A stretch of DNA of 64,000 bases, from contig NC_064838.1 in the NCBI RefSeq assembly GCF_024166365.1, positions 72,184,001 to 72,248,000 on the forward strand, in the 5' to 3' direction. Positions 10,663 through 23,124 of this stretch are shown here, piece by piece; the first letter of the stretch is position 1; each line of letters begins with the position of its first letter. Below the pieces are notes generated by a model. The model had not been told where the DNA came from and did not search any database. It worked only from the letters and a program-made list of their open reading frames with translations. Source of the DNA: Elephas maximus indicus (lineage: Eukaryota; Chordata; Mammalia; Proboscidea; Elephantidae). Both the position numbers and the translations under genes were made by a program.

Positions 10663-11307
10663 TGACGTGGGAAATATAATCGAAAGACGCACTTGACCTA
10701 AAGTAAAATGGCTGAACTAATGCTAAGGCTCAGTATAACCTTTCACATAATTCAAACCCTGTTGCTTAGGAACCAACCCTGTCATTAACGAAATTCTTTT
10801 CTTTGTGGTCAGGCTAAGGATGTGGATACTGGGCGTCCTGGGGTCTGTAACCAAACCTTATCGAAACGCTTTGTGTTAGATCTCTTCAGAAAATCTTTTA
10901 CTCTGAGTGACGTAATGTTTAACAACCTATTCCTGACGGTATCTGTCATGCTAACATCATGTCATCATTTTTTGACGGTCCTGAGACCCCCCTCTGCAAA
11001 CACATACCTTGCAATTTTGTCCTTTAGCCAATGTATTCCAGTTGTATTAATGTAACCAGTGATGCTAAAAATCATGCTTTGCTTTGTCTCACCATTGATT
11101 GACCTCAGTCACTGTAAACCAATCAGAATATTGTGTTTTGTCTCTCCTCCTATGACACTATGCCTATATGTGATTTGTACCCCTTCCCTTGGATCTGTGA
11201 GCTTCAAACTCTGAGTTTTTCACGATCTCCATTTGAATGACACACTGCCTCCAATACATGTCTTTTATTTTACTTTAAAAGAATTGGAGAGTCTTTTCTC
11301 TACAACA
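10663..11307 (+). repeat. 5' LTR of the class I retrovirus
   Basis: Starts TGACGTGGGA and ends CTACAACA, matching the 3' LTR along its length. It contains a CCAAT box at 11119-11123. The expected polyadenylation signal near 11255 is changed (AATACA), whereas the 3' LTR keeps AATAAA. The stretch after it (11308 on, TTTGGCATAGTC) is where the primer site should be, but I could not assign a tRNA. Confidence 0.9.
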
Positions 11308-11639
11308 TTTGGCATAGTCTTGGTGGGATTCGGTGATGTCTTCCCCAGTGGACCAGAAGGAGCTGAAAAACCAGAGTCGGGCACTGACAAGCTCTTGCTT
11401 TCTCGGACCCCTTGGGACCTGTCCAGACGTGAGTGCTCCCAAGAGTGAGCCCCAAGTATTTCGGCATGGATCTTTGGTATTTATCAAAGCCATTTCTCAA
11501 CTTTCACTTTCCCATTCGCTACTGAACAAGTTTGTTGGAGGATTGTGTTTTCAGCTCCATTTGGGGTGTTACGAAGTTGCCACTTACTGGCTGTATTCTG
11601 TTAAGTGTATTCATACTCATCTTTCTTTTGTTTTCTGTT

Positions 11640-11905
11640 TGCCTATTTCTAATTCACGAGTTTTGATTTGTGTGTGTGTGTGTTCACATGCATGTGTGTG
11701 TGTTCGCATGCGTGTGTGTGCACTTTAGGTGAGAGTGTACAGAGCGAATTAGTTTCTCATTCAACAGTTTATACACAAATTGTTTTGTGACATTGGTGCA
11801 ATCCCCATAATGTGTCAACAGTCTCCCCTTCTCCACCTTAGGTTCCCTGTTTCCATTTATCCCGGTTTTCTGACCCTTTCTGCCTTCGATTTTGGGCAGG
11901 TGTTG
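11640..11905 (-). mobile_element. L1 3'-UTR fragment inside the retrovirus
   Basis: Reverse-oriented L1 3' UTR matching the other L1 3' end at 48349-48859 (shared 'AATTAGTTTCTCATT' and 'TTTTGTGACATTGG' phrases). A (TG)n tract with CATGCATG/CGCATGCG interruptions lies at its 3' side (11669-11720). Confidence 0.75.
11669..11720. repeat. (TG)n microsatellite
   Basis: Three blocks of alternating TG separated by TTCACATGCA and TTCGCATGCG; alternating purine-pyrimidine sequence of this kind can adopt Z-DNA. Confidence 0.85.
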
Positions 11906-12305
11906 CCCATTTGGTCTCATTTACAATCTAATTCATGATTTGAATGACTGTCTACCGAGGTGCTTTCCGGTCTTACAAGCTGCAAAAGTAAACGAATAAA
12001 TAAAATAAGGGCACAAGTCAACCTCTTAAATGCCACAAGAGAACACATCTCAACTGCAGCAAAATACTCGTAGATTTTTTTCAAACCCTGAAGGTGCTGA
12101 AGTTCTCAGTGTACCTTTTAAGTTTTTGGTCAGTTGTTTCTTTTCATGGTCTGGACATTTTGCAGAAATCTTGAGCATGACAAGTCCACCATCTAGTGGA
12201 TGAAAAATATAACTCCCTGCGCAAATGTTTCCTTTTTTTTTCCTCTGAAGGTGTATTAAGCTTAACACACTCTTTGGTTGTCAGCACGTACAAGTGTTTA
12301 GTAAG

Positions 12306-13840
12306 ATGGGGAATGCCACCTCCAAAGACCATAGCGGACCTCCTTCTGTGACTCCCACCACTTACATGGCCAAAAACGGGGACTCCCATTTCAGTTCAGT
12401 ATCTTTGGTGGTAGCACATGCTTACTACAGAAAATCCCTGGCCAGTTTGGGGGAGTTTTGAGCTCACTAAACTAACTTTTCTGAGCAGCGAGTTAGAGGC
12501 TAAAGGTTCTTGGACCAATCAGAACCAGTGGGAAGACTCTTTTAATTTGTTTTTGGAAGCTTCCAAGAGACAAAATGATGATAGTTTTGCCTACTCCAAG
12601 ACACAGTGTTCAGGCAAGCAAAACAAAGAATTGCAATGCCAAAATTCTACTGTCACGACAGCATTTTCTCCTCCTCCCACTGCTCCTCTGGAGGCTGCTT
12701 CTCTGTATCCATCTATACCTTCTTGTCCTGATAATACTTTGTGTGAGCTTCCTTGTTACTCTAGGGAATCCTCAAAAGAAACCAAACTAGTAGCTACAAG
12801 AGAGACTAAAACAGTAATTGAGATGCTGTTCAAAATAAAATATCCAAAGGCAGGGGGAGACCTCCTGAGGTTGCTTTTGCTCCCTGGACTAAAGTGAAAC
12901 CTCATGCCCTTGTTAAAGAATTTCTTGACCCTTGCGAAGATCATCAAAAGTTTTGTCAGAAGTTTAAGATTTTGTCAGAAACTTATGAACCTGGACGAGC
13001 AGATTTATGTAATGTATTACACACGTTACTAGAACCCTGGGGATGCTCCGAAGTAGATAAAAAAAAAAAGCCAAATGATTGCCATCGAGTCAATTCTGAC
13101 TCATAGCGAGCTACAGGACAGGGTAGAACCACCCCATAGGGTTTCCAAGGGGTGGCTGGTGGATTTGAACTACCAATTTGGTTACCAGCCAAGCTCTTAC
13201 CCACTGCATCACCAGGGCTCCATCAAAGGTGCATAGAAGAGGCTAAATAGAAAAAACCTGAGAAATCATTAGCTGTACAACCTAATGTCCCAGGTCTAGA
13301 ATTACTAACTTAGATTAAAGCTATTGCTGCAGTTCTAGTGAATTTTTCCCCAAGGTTTTTCCCCAGAAGATAAACTGGGCTAAGGTTCAACCTTATAAGC
13401 AGGACAAAGATGAAAATGTTTGTAACTATAGGGATTATTTAACTAAACTTTTTGTGGATCATTAGTGTTAAATTTAGAAGATGCTGGAGCCAGATCTCTT
13501 TTAATTCTATTTTTTTGGAGGGCTCCACCCCAAACTGGCCGATTCAGTTAGACATCATCAATTAAACTGGGAAATGCTGAAACTTCAGAATTGATCTTGG
13601 CTCATAAATTAGCCCAAACCTTAGAACAAAGAGCTAGGGAATTGGAGCAGAAGGATAAAACATGGCAGAATAAATTAATGGCATTACAGTTACAACAATT
13701 ACAATCTCCAGGTTGTAATAAAGGACTCAAACCCCGGTTTGGGAATAGACCCAGGGTTCCTCAATCAGTAGTTCCTGGCATTTGCTATTATTGGAAAAAG
13801 TCAGGCACACCAACCTAAAAATGTTCCCAGACCGAAGAAA
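12306..13840 (+). pseudogene. Retroviral gag remnant
   Basis: An ATG-GGG start at 12306 in good context opens a short matrix-like frame beginning MGN, the N-myristoylation signal typical of Gag. A frameshift near 12400-12460 moves the reading into the frame that stays open at 12418-12897 (Pro/Ser/Thr-rich), then a capsid-like stretch is readable at about 12880-13058, with a 'TYEPGRADL' block. A SINE interrupts it at 13060-13221. Near 13780-13825 a damaged nucleocapsid zinc knuckle (CYYW..SG.. pattern) is visible, with expected Cys/His residues lost. Non-functional. Confidence 0.75.
13060..13221 (-). mobile_element. AfroSINE type A inside gag
   Basis: Reverse-oriented copy from the A-rich start at 13060 to the tRNA-like head ending CACCAGGGCTCC at 13221. 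It interrupts the capsid region of the retroviral gag remnant. Confidence 0.9.
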
Positions 13841-14603
13841 TTAAAGGGAATATTTTAGCTGACACAACCGCCAGACAGACTGCTTCCCAGTTACCTCTGG
13901 ATTGTGAACGGCCTCAGTTGCGATCAGGACGAAAAGAGGGGCATAAAGGAAATTAGGGAAATAAAATGGGGGTCTTCTTTCACTTTTTCAAAGTCTAATT
14001 TCTCAAGAAAGATAAATCAAGTAGAGTTGGGCCTGGCAAAACTTAACCCAAACCTTCTTGATCTTTCCTGTTTTCCTGATTTCTTGGGTATCCTTAGTAA
14101 ATATCAGCAGCTGACCTCTGAGGAAGAGATTAAGGACTGGGCATGGAATGAATGTTATCCGGATCCTACTATATGCTTGTGGGTTGGTCCTGTGGACAGA
14201 TCTGTTTTGCCTCCTTGCCTTCATGTCCCATTGCTCTGAGCCTGTTTAATCGAGAAGATCAATTTGCCTGGGGAAAGCCTCATTGATTTCTTGGAATGGC
14301 ATTTTTGGGGACATTTTGAGTCCACTGCCAACAACATATCTTTTAGCTCCACATCTTCTTACAGGACAAGAATGTTTATGACGCTGAGTGCTTATGGCTC
14401 AGACCTTTATAGCCCTTCTTACTGACATTGTCCCAACAAATCCTCCGTTCATAACAAATTTCGCCTTTGCAGCGACTGCCCTTCAGATATACCCCCCAAC
14501 TTACTGATTGAAGAGTGTAGACAAAAAATTGCTGTTTGGCATGATTTGACCAGTCATCAGGCTTAGGATTCTGATGATGAGAGGGAACAATGGAAAGGGG
14601 AGG
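13841..14603 (+). pseudogene. Retroviral pol-region remnant
   Basis: Directly after the damaged zinc knuckle, a short stretch near 13845-13900 reads like the end of an RNase H domain (an 'LADTTARQTA' phrase). Most of protease and reverse transcriptase would therefore be deleted. The following 700 bp lies between gag and the MaLR insertion and has only short frames; I could not assign it to a domain. The assignment rests on position and one short similarity. Confidence 0.35.
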
Positions 14604-15618
14604 TGTCTTAGTTGTCCAGTGCCACTGTAACAAAAATACTACAAGTGGATGGCTTTAACAAAGAGAAATTTATTCTCTCACAGTCTAAGAAGCTAGAAGT
14701 CTGAAATCAGTGTGCCACCTCCAGGCTATCTTAGTCATCTAGTGCTGCCATAACAGAAATACCACAAGTGGATGGCTTTAACAAAGAGAAATTTATTTTC
14801 TCACAGTCTAGTAGGTTGCAAGTCCAAATTCAAGGTGTTGGCTCCAGGGGAAGGCTTTCTGTCTCTGTCGGTTTTGGAGGAAGGCTTCCCCTGGTCAAGG
14901 AGCTTCTCAGGCACAGGAACCCTGTGTCCAAAGGACACACTCTGCTCCTGCTGCTGCTTTCTTGGTAGTATGAGGTCCCCAACTCTGCTTGTTTCTCTTT
15001 CCTTTTATCTCTTGAGAGATAAAAGGTGGTGCAGGCCACACCCCAGGGAAACTCCCTTTAAGTTGGATGAGGGAGGTGACCTGGGTAAGGGTGGTGTTAC
15101 AATCCCACCCTAGTCCTCTTAACATAAAATTACAATCACAAAATGGAGGACAACCACACAATACTGGGAATCATGGCCTAACCAAGTTGACAATATTTTG
15201 GGGGACAGAATTCAATCCATGACACAGATGATGCCTTTTTATCTCTTTTGGCTCTGGAGGAAGGTCCTTGTCATCATCTTCCCTTAGTCTAGGAGCTCCT
15301 CAGTGCAGGAAGCTAGAGCCCAAACGATGCACTCTGCTTCTGGCACTGCTTTCTTGGTGGTATGAGGTCCCCATGACTCTCTGCTCACTTCTCTCTTTTA
15401 CATCTCAAAAGAGATTGGCTTAATCTTGTAGATTGAGTCCTGCCTAATTAACATAACTGCAATTAATCCCATCTCATTAACATTATAGAGATAGGATTTA
15501 CAACACATAGGAAAGTCACATCAGATGACAAAATGGTGGGCAATCACACAATACTGGGAGTCAGGGCCTAGCCAAATTGATACACATATTTTGGGGGGAT
15601 ATAATTCAATCCATGACA
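14604..15618 (-). repeat. MaLR 3' LTR with a second LTR nested in it
   Basis: Outer LTR halves are 14604-14726 and 15225-15618. Read on the minus strand it runs from a TGTCATGGATT-type start to a CTAAGACA-type end, like the other MaLR LTRs in the window. Confidence 0.8.
14727..15224 (-). mobile_element. Solo MaLR LTR nested in a MaLR LTR
   Basis: A complete ~500-bp LTR of the same family and orientation sits inside the outer LTR. Its ends (TATCTTAG and CCATGACA as read on the plus strand) interrupt a stretch that is continuous in the other copies. The flanking duplication is short (CAG clear, beyond that uncertain). Confidence 0.8.
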
Positions 15619-16630
15619 TACCATCCTTTAGCTCCCCAAAATTCATTGTCCTTGCCTCATGTAAAACACATTCACCCTATTATATCATAGCAAAAGTCTT
15701 AATTCAACTCCAAGTCTGAAATCAAAAATTCCTCTTCATCTGTGAAATCTAGAATACGAGTTTTCTGCTTCCAAAATACAGTGGTGAAACAGACACAAGC
15801 TAGACATTTCCATTACAATGGGAGAAATTGGAGGTAAAGAAGGAATAACAGGCACCAGGTAAGTTAGCAGAATAATGGCCTTGGCCTGCAGACTCTAGGT
15901 ATTGGCCACACTCTCCAGATTCTAAGCGGAGGCGCCTCAGCCCTGGCAAGGCAAATCTGCCCCCTCAGCTTCAGGTGCACCATTCTCTTAGGCCATCTGA
16001 GTAGCAACTCCACCCTTAGAAACTCCAGAGGCCATGGCTCCCCAATTTGAGACCCCAGAAGTCCTGGACATACCCTCTGAGACTGAAGCAGCTTCGCTTC
16101 CTGTGTTCCTTGTCTCTTCAGCTTCTGCTTCCTGGTTTCTTAGCCTCTCAGCCCTTCGGGCCTCACCTCCCACATCTGCCCTACTGGGGCAAGTGTTCCA
16201 AAGCTCTTTAGGTCCACTGATAGGTGCCTGGAGGTACCCCACTCCACCAGTTAACTTCAGCCAGAAGGCACTCAGCTCTCTCATTCCATGGATCAGCAAG
16301 CCTAGTTCCACTGATAAGTGCCTGAAGGCACCTCACTCCACCAGGAAGCCTCCTGTGCAAAGGTACATAGCACTCTCACTTCGTGGGTTGGCTCCAGCAC
16401 TGTCTTCTGCCAATATCCTGGTTCTGCTGCTGCTGGTTGTCTGCTGCTGCTTCTTGCCATCTGCTCCGTCTCCAGTGCGATGGCTCTCCTTACCTCCTGA
16501 GTCCTCACCGCAATTGTCTTTGATGTATATAATAACACCAACTATCTCTTCTGAGCAAACTAGGCTTCTATTACACCTTAAAACTCTTGTAGCCGCTATC
16601 CATTCAGTTTCAAAACTGAATCCATATTTT
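15619..16630 (-). other. MaLR internal region, 3' part
   Basis: No LTR and no intact frame on the minus strand. The plus-strand 207-codon open stretch at 16034-16657 is antisense and has no recognisable similarity, so I do not call it a gene. Confidence 0.6.
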
Positions 16631-17521
16631 TTCTTTAAATTTTTTATTGTTCTTTAAGTGAAAGTTTACAAATCAAGTCAGCCTTTCATACAAAAACTTA
16701 TATACACCTTGCTAGATACTCCCAATTGCTCTGCCCCTAATGAGACAACCCACTTCCTCCCTCCTCTCTTTTCGTGTCCATTCACCAGCTTCTAACCTCC
16801 TCTACCCTCTCATCTCCCCTCCAGACAGGAGATGCCAACATAGTCTCAAGTGCCCACCTGATCCAAGAAGCTCACTCCTAACCAGTATCCCCCTCCATCC
16901 CATTGTCCAGTCCAATCCCTGTCTGACGAGTTGGCTTTGGGAATGGTTACTGTCCTGGGCCAACAGAAGGTTCGGGGGCCATGACTGCTGGGGTCCTTCT
17001 AGTCTCAGTCAGGTCATTAAATCTGGCCTTTTTACAAGAATTTGAGGTGTGCATCCCACTGCTCTCCTGCTCCCTCAGGGGTTCTCTGTTGTGTTCCCTG
17101 TCAGGGCAGTCATCGGTTGTAGCCAGGCACCATCTAGTTCTTCTGGTCTCAGGCTGATGTAGTCTTTGGTTTATGTGGCTCTTTCTGTCTCTTGGGCTCG
17201 TAATAACCATGTGTCTTGGGTATTCTTCATTCGCATTTGGTCCAGGTGGGTTCAGACAAATTGATGCATCTTAGATGGCCCCTTGCTAGCATTTAAGACC
17301 CCAGCCACGACTCCCCAAAGTGGGATGCAGAATGTTTTCTTAATAGATATTATTATGCCCATTGACTTAGATGTCCCCTGAAACCATGGTCCGGAAACCC
17401 CCGCCACTGCTAAGCTGGCCTTCGAAGCATTCAGTTTATTCAGGAAAATTCTTTGCTTTTGGTTTAGTCCAGTTGTGCTGACCTCATTGGTATTGTGTGT
17501 TGTCTTTCCCTTCACCTAATT

Positions 17522-17553
17522 AAAAAAAAAAAAAAAAATTTTTTTTTTTTTTT
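17522..17553. repeat. A-run/T-run palindrome
   Basis: About 17 A residues followed immediately by about 17 T residues in the L1 3' UTR; self-complementary and slippage-prone. Confidence 0.85.
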
Positions 17554-17685
17554 ACCTACTATCTATTTAGTAAATACCCTTTCCTACCCTCCCTCCTTCC
17601 CCCCTCTTGTAACCATCAAAGAATATTGTCTTCTCTGTTTACACTATTTCTCGAGTTCTTATAATGGTGGTCTTATACAATATTT

Positions 17686-17855
17686 GGAAACCCTGGTGGC
17701 ATAGTGGTTAACTGCAATGGCTGCCAACCAAAGGGTCGGCAGTTGGAATCTGCCAGGTGCTTCTTGGAAACTCTATGGGGCAGTTCTACTCTGTCCTATA
17801 GGGTCGCTATGACTTGGAATCAACTTGGCGACACTGGGTTTGGTTTGGTTTTTTG
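17686..17855 (+). mobile_element. AfroSINE type A inside the L1 3' UTR
   Basis: Complete SINE flanked by a perfect 11-bp target duplication ATACAATATTT (17675-17685 and 17856-17866). It is the innermost and youngest layer of the nested stack. Confidence 0.95.
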
Positions 17856-17999
17856 ATACAATATTTGTCCTTTTGCAACTGACTACTTTCAGTCAGCATA
17901 ATGCCTTCCACATTCCTCCATGTTATGAAATGTTTCACAGATTCATCACTGTCCTTTATCGATGCCTAGTATTCCATTCTGTGAATATAAAAATACCAT

Positions 18000-20900
18000 A
18001 CTTTATTTATCCAGTCATCCACTGATGGGCATGTTGGTTGCTTCCATCTTTTTGCTGTTGTAAACAGTGCTGCAATGCTCTTATTTTTCTAGGATATATT
18101 CCAAGGAGTGGGATTGCTGGATCATGCAGTAGTTCTATTTCTAGCTTATTAAGAAAGCACCAAATCGATTTCCAAAGTGGTTTACAATTTTACATTCCCA
18201 CCAGCAGTGCATAAGTGTTCCAGACTCTCCACAACCTCTCCAACATTTATTGTTTTGTGTGTTTTGGATTAATGCCAGCCTTGTTGGAGTGAGATGGAAT
18301 CTCATCATAGTTTTGATTCGCATTTCTCTAATGGCTGATGAAAGTGAGCACTTCCTCATGTATCTGTTAGCTACCTAAATGTCTTCTTTAGTGAAGCGTC
18401 TGTTCCTTTCTTTTGCCCATTTTCTAATTGGATTATTTGTCTTTTTGTAGTTGAATTTTTGCAGTATCACGTAGATTCTAGAGATCAGACACTGATCGGA
18501 AATGTCATAGCTAAAAACTTTTGCCCAGTCTGTAGGTAATCTTTTTATTCTTTTGGTAAAGTCTTTGGATGAGCATAGGTGTTTCATTTTTAGGAGCTCT
18601 GAGTTATCGAGTTTTTCTTCTGCATTGCTGGTAATGTTTTGTATACTGTTTATACCAAGTATTAGGGCTCCTAATGTTGTCCCTGTTTTTTTCTCCCATG
18701 ATCTTTATCGTTGTAGATTTTATATTTAGATCTTTGATCCATTTTGAATTTGCTTTTATGCAGGGTGTGAGGTATGGGTCTTGTTTCATTTTTTTGCAGA
18801 TGGATTTCCACTTATGCCAGCACAATTTGTTAAAAAGACAGTCTTTTCCCCATTTAACTGATTTGCGACCTTTGTCAAATATCAGCTGCTCATATGTGGA
18901 TGGATTTATGTCTGGATTCTCAATTCTGTTCCATTGGTCTATGCATCTGTTGTAGAACAAGTACCGAACTATTTTGACTACTGTGGCTGTATAATAGGTT
19001 CTAAAATCAGGTAGAGTGAGGCCTCCCACTTTGTTCTTCTTTTTCAGTAATGCTTTACTTATCCACGGCCTTTTCCCCTTCCATATGAAGTTGGTGATTT
19101 GTTTCTCCATCTCATTAAAAAATATTGTTGGGATTTGGATCAGAATTACATTGTATCTATCGATTGCTTTTGGTAGGATAGACATTTTTACAATGTTAAG
19201 TCTTCCTATCCATGAGCAAGGTATGTTTTTCCAGTTATGTAAGTCTCTTTTGGTGTCTTGCAGATGATTTTTGTAGTTTTTTTTGTGTAAGTCTTTTACA
19301 TCTCTGGTAACATTTATTCCTAAGTATTTTATCTTCTTGGGGGCTACTGTAAATGGCATTGATTTGGTGATTTCCTCTTCAATGTTCTTTTTCTTGGTGT
19401 AGAGGAATCCAACTGATTTTTGTATGTTTATCTTGTATCCCCATACTCTGCTGAACTCTTCTATTAGTTTCAGTAGTTTTCTTCAGGATTCCTTAGGATT
19501 TTCTGTGTATAAGATCATGTCATCTGCAAGTAGAGATACGTTGACTTCTTCCTTACCAATCTGGATGCCCTTTATTTCTTTACCTAGCCTAATTGCTCTG
19601 GGTAGGACCTCCAGCCAGAGCAAGAGTGGTGATAAAGGGCATACTTGTCTGGTTCCCGTTCTCAAGGGAAATGCTTTCAGGCTCTCTTCATTTAGGATGA
19701 TGTTGGCTATTGGCTTTGTATAAATGCCTTGGATTATGTTGACGAATTTTTCTTGTATTCCTATTTTGCTGAGAGTTTTATCATGAATGGATGTTGAACT
19801 TCCTCAAATGCCTTTTCTGCATCAATTGATAAAATCATGTGATTCTTGTTTTTTGTTCTATTTATGTGGTGGATTACATTAATTGTTTTTCTAATGTTGA
19901 ACCATCCCTGTATACCTGGTATGAATCCCACTTGGTCATGGTGAATTATTTTTTGATATGTTGTTGAATTCTATTAGTTAGAGTTTTGTTGAGGATTTTT
20001 GCGTCTACATTCATGAGGAATATAGGTCTATAATTTTCTTTTCTTGTGGTGTCTTTACCTGGTTTTGGTATCAGGGATATGGTGGCTTCATGGAATGAGT
20101 TTTTAAGTATACCATCCTTTTCTATGCTCTGAAATACCTTTGGTAGTAGTGGTGTTAACTCTTCTCTGAGAGATTGGTAGAACTTTGCAGTGAAGCGATC
20201 CAGGCTAGGGCTTTTTTTTTTGTTGGAAGTTTTTCGATTACCTTTTCAATCTCTTCTTTTGTTATGGGTCTATTTAGTTGTTCTACCTCTGTTTGTGTTA
20301 GTTTAGGTATGTAGTGTGTTTCTAGGAATTCATCCATTTCTTCTAGGTTTTCAAATTTGTAAAAGTTCAATTTTTCATAGTAATGTGATATGATTCTTTT
20401 AATTTCAGTTGGGTCTGTTGTAATATCATGCATCCCATTTCTTATTGGGGTTATTTGCTTCCTCTCCTGTTTTTCTTTTGTCACTTTGGCCAATGGTTTA
20501 TCACTTTTGTTGATTTTTTCAAAGAACCATCTTTTGGTCTTGTTAATTCTTTCAAAAGTTTTTCTGTTTTCTATTTCATTTAGCTCTGCTGTAATTTTTG
20601 TTGTTTTCTTCTGGTGTCTGAGGATTTCTTTTGTTGCTCTCTATTTGTTCAAGTTGTAGGGATAATTCTTTGATTTTGACCCTTTCTTCTTTTTATATGT
20701 GTTCGTTTATTGATATAAATTGACCTCTGAGCAATGCTTTTGCTGTGTCGCAAAGGTTCTCATAGGAAGTGTTTCCATTCTCATTGGATTCTGTGAATTT
20801 CTTTATTCCATCCTTAATGTCTTCTATACTCCAGTCTTTTTCGAGCAAGGTATTGTTCAGTCTCCAAGTATTAGATTTCTTTTCCCTGCTTTTTCTGTTA

Positions 20901-21620
20901 TTCATTTCTACTTTTATGGCCTTATGGTCAGAGAAGATTCTTTGTAATGTTTCAATCTTTTGGATTCTGTGGTCTATTGTAGAGAATGTTCCATGTGCAT
21001 TGGAAAAAAAAGTATACGTGGCTGCTGTTGGGTGGAGTGTTCTGTATGTCTATGAGGTCAGGTTGGTTGATTGTGGCATCGAGATCTTCCCTGTCTTTAT
21101 TGAGCTTCTTTCTGTATGTCCTATCCTTCATCGAAAGTGGTGCTTTGAAGTCTCCTACTATTATTGTAGAGCTGTCTCTCTCACTTTTTAATGCTGATAG
21201 AGTTTGTTTTATGTATCTTGGAGCCCTGTCATTGGGTGCAAAAATATTTAATATGGTTATATCTTTTTAGTATATTGTCCCTTTTTTTCCTTATCTTTTC
21301 CGATGGATTTAACTTTAAAGTCTATTTTGTCGGAAATTACTATTGCCACTTCTGCTCTTTTTTGATTGTTGTTTGCTTGATATATTTTTTCCACCCTTTG
21401 GGTTTTAGTTTGTTTTTGTCTCTAAGTCTAAGGTGTGTCTCTTGTAAGCAGCATATAGAGGGATTTTTTTTTTAAATCTGTTCTGCCACTCTCCATCTCT
21501 TTATTGGTGCATTTAGTCCATTTACATTCAGGGTAATTATGGATAGGTATGAATTTAGTGCTATCATTTTGATGTCTTTTTTTGTGTGTTGTTGACAGTT
21601 TCTTTTTCACACTTAATTTT
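18000..21620 (-). pseudogene. L1 ORF2 of the nearly full-length L1
   Basis: ORF2 encodes endonuclease and reverse transcriptase. Readable pieces are the N-terminal endonuclease (about 21610-21428), linker pieces (20905-20693, 20493-20155), the RT core with LADDMILY at about 19530-19507 (the two catalytic aspartates are kept), a 251-codon thumb/C-terminal stretch (19359-18604) and the Cys-rich C-terminus with [18 protein letters not shown] (about 18260-18200). Several frameshifts and stops separate them. Confidence 0.9.
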
Positions 21621-21911
21621 ATGTGCTGAATAGATTACCTTTCCTCATACTCATTGTTGTTGATTTTTTTTCTGGTGAGTCTGTATTTTTTTCTTGCATT
21701 TTATTTTCATGTGTTGGATAGTTTGTCCCTTTTGTGATTGCCTTATTATTTACCCTTACTTTTCTAAATTTGAACCTAACTTTTATTTCTTTGTATTGCC
21801 TTGTCTTTGTCTCCGTATGAAAGATCTATGACTACATTTCTTAGTCCCTCTTTATTTTTTTAATGTTGTCTTCTTTGACATAACATCACTTTTTCCCTGT
21901 TTTGAGCGTTT

Positions 21912-22012
21912 TTTAAAATAATTTTTATTGTGCTTTAAGTGAAAGTTTACAAATCAAGTCAGTCAGTCACATATAAGCTTATATACACCTTATTCCATAC
22001 TCCCACTTACTC
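21912..22012 (-). mobile_element. 100-bp L1 3' end inserted in L1
   Basis: A short copy of the L1 3' terminus (compare 16631-16740) sits between ORF1 and ORF2 of the nearly full-length L1, flanked by near-identical GCGTTTTTTAA / GCATTTTTTTAA duplications. It is an extreme 5' truncation. Confidence 0.75.
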
Positions 22013-22099
22013 TTAAGCATTTTTTTAATCTTGATTTATTTTTTTGATTTCACTGTCTTGGTTGACTTCTGATTGCTCCGCCCTGTGTTCTAGTCTTGG

Positions 22100-23124
22100 G
22101 CTGGTACCTAGTATTATTGATTTTCTAACCAACGAACTCCCTTTAGTATTTCTCATAGTTTTGGTTTGGTTTTTATGAATTCCCTAAACGTCTGTTTATC
22201 TGGAAATGTCCTAATTTGACTTTCATATTTGAGACACAGTTTTGCTGGATATATGATTCTTGGCCGGCAATTTTTTTCCTTCAGTTTTTGTATAAGGCAT
22301 CCTATTGCCTTGTTGCCTGCATGGTTTCTGCCATGTACTCCGAGCTTATTCTTATTGATTCTCCTTTGTAGGTGACTGTTTATCTCTAGATGCTCTTAAA
22401 ATTCTCTCTTTATCTTTGGTTTTGGAAAGTTTGATTATAATATGTTTTGGTGCCTTTCTTTTAACGTCTACGTCATGTGAAATTCGATGAGCATCTTAGA
22501 GAGATATCTTTTCATCTTTCACGATATCAGGGAAGTTTTCTGCCAGCAATCTTCGAAGATTCTCTCTGAATTTTCTGTTATCCCTCCCTGTTCTGGTACT
22601 GCAGTCACTCATAGGTTATTTATCTTGTTAGAGTCCCACATGATTCTTAAGGTTTCTTCATTTTTTCAAATTCCTTTATATGATTTTTCTTGAAGTATAT
22701 TGGTGCCAAGTGCTGTATTTTCAACTTCAGAAATTCTGCTTTCCACTTGCTCAGTTCTGCCCCTCTGACTTTCTATTCAGTTGTCTCCTTCTGTAATTTT
22801 ATTGTTACTCTTCTGAATTTCTAATTGCTGTCTGTCCATGGATTTTTCCAGCTTATTAAATTTTTCATTATGTTTCTGTATAACCTTTTTCATTTCTTCA
22901 ACTACTTTATCTGTGTGTTCCTTGGCTTGTTCTGCGTATTGCCTCATTTCCTTCCTGATGTCTTGAAGGGTTCTGTATATTAATCTTTTGTATTCTGCCT
23001 TTGGTAATTCCAGGAAGGCACTTTCATCTAGAAGATCCCTTGGTTCTTTGTTTTGAGAGCTTGTTGAGCCGATCATGGTCTGTTGCTTTATGTGACTTGA
23101 TATTGACTGTCGTCTCTGAGCCAT
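22100..23124 (-). pseudogene. L1 ORF1 of the nearly full-length L1
   Basis: The N-terminal part is open for 115 codons (23124-22777), starting MAQRRQ. It is rich in Lys, Glu and Gln with heptad-like spacing, as in the coiled-coil trimerisation region of L1 ORF1p, a nucleic-acid chaperone. The RNA-binding (RRM) region downstream is broken by stops. Confidence 0.8.

Noticed and set aside
16034..16657. 207-codon plus-strand frame, the second longest open stretch on the plus strand side of the window.
   Set aside because: It lies antisense in the MaLR internal region and runs into the L1 T-rich end. Ser/Pro/Leu-rich composition without any recognised domain; most likely chance.
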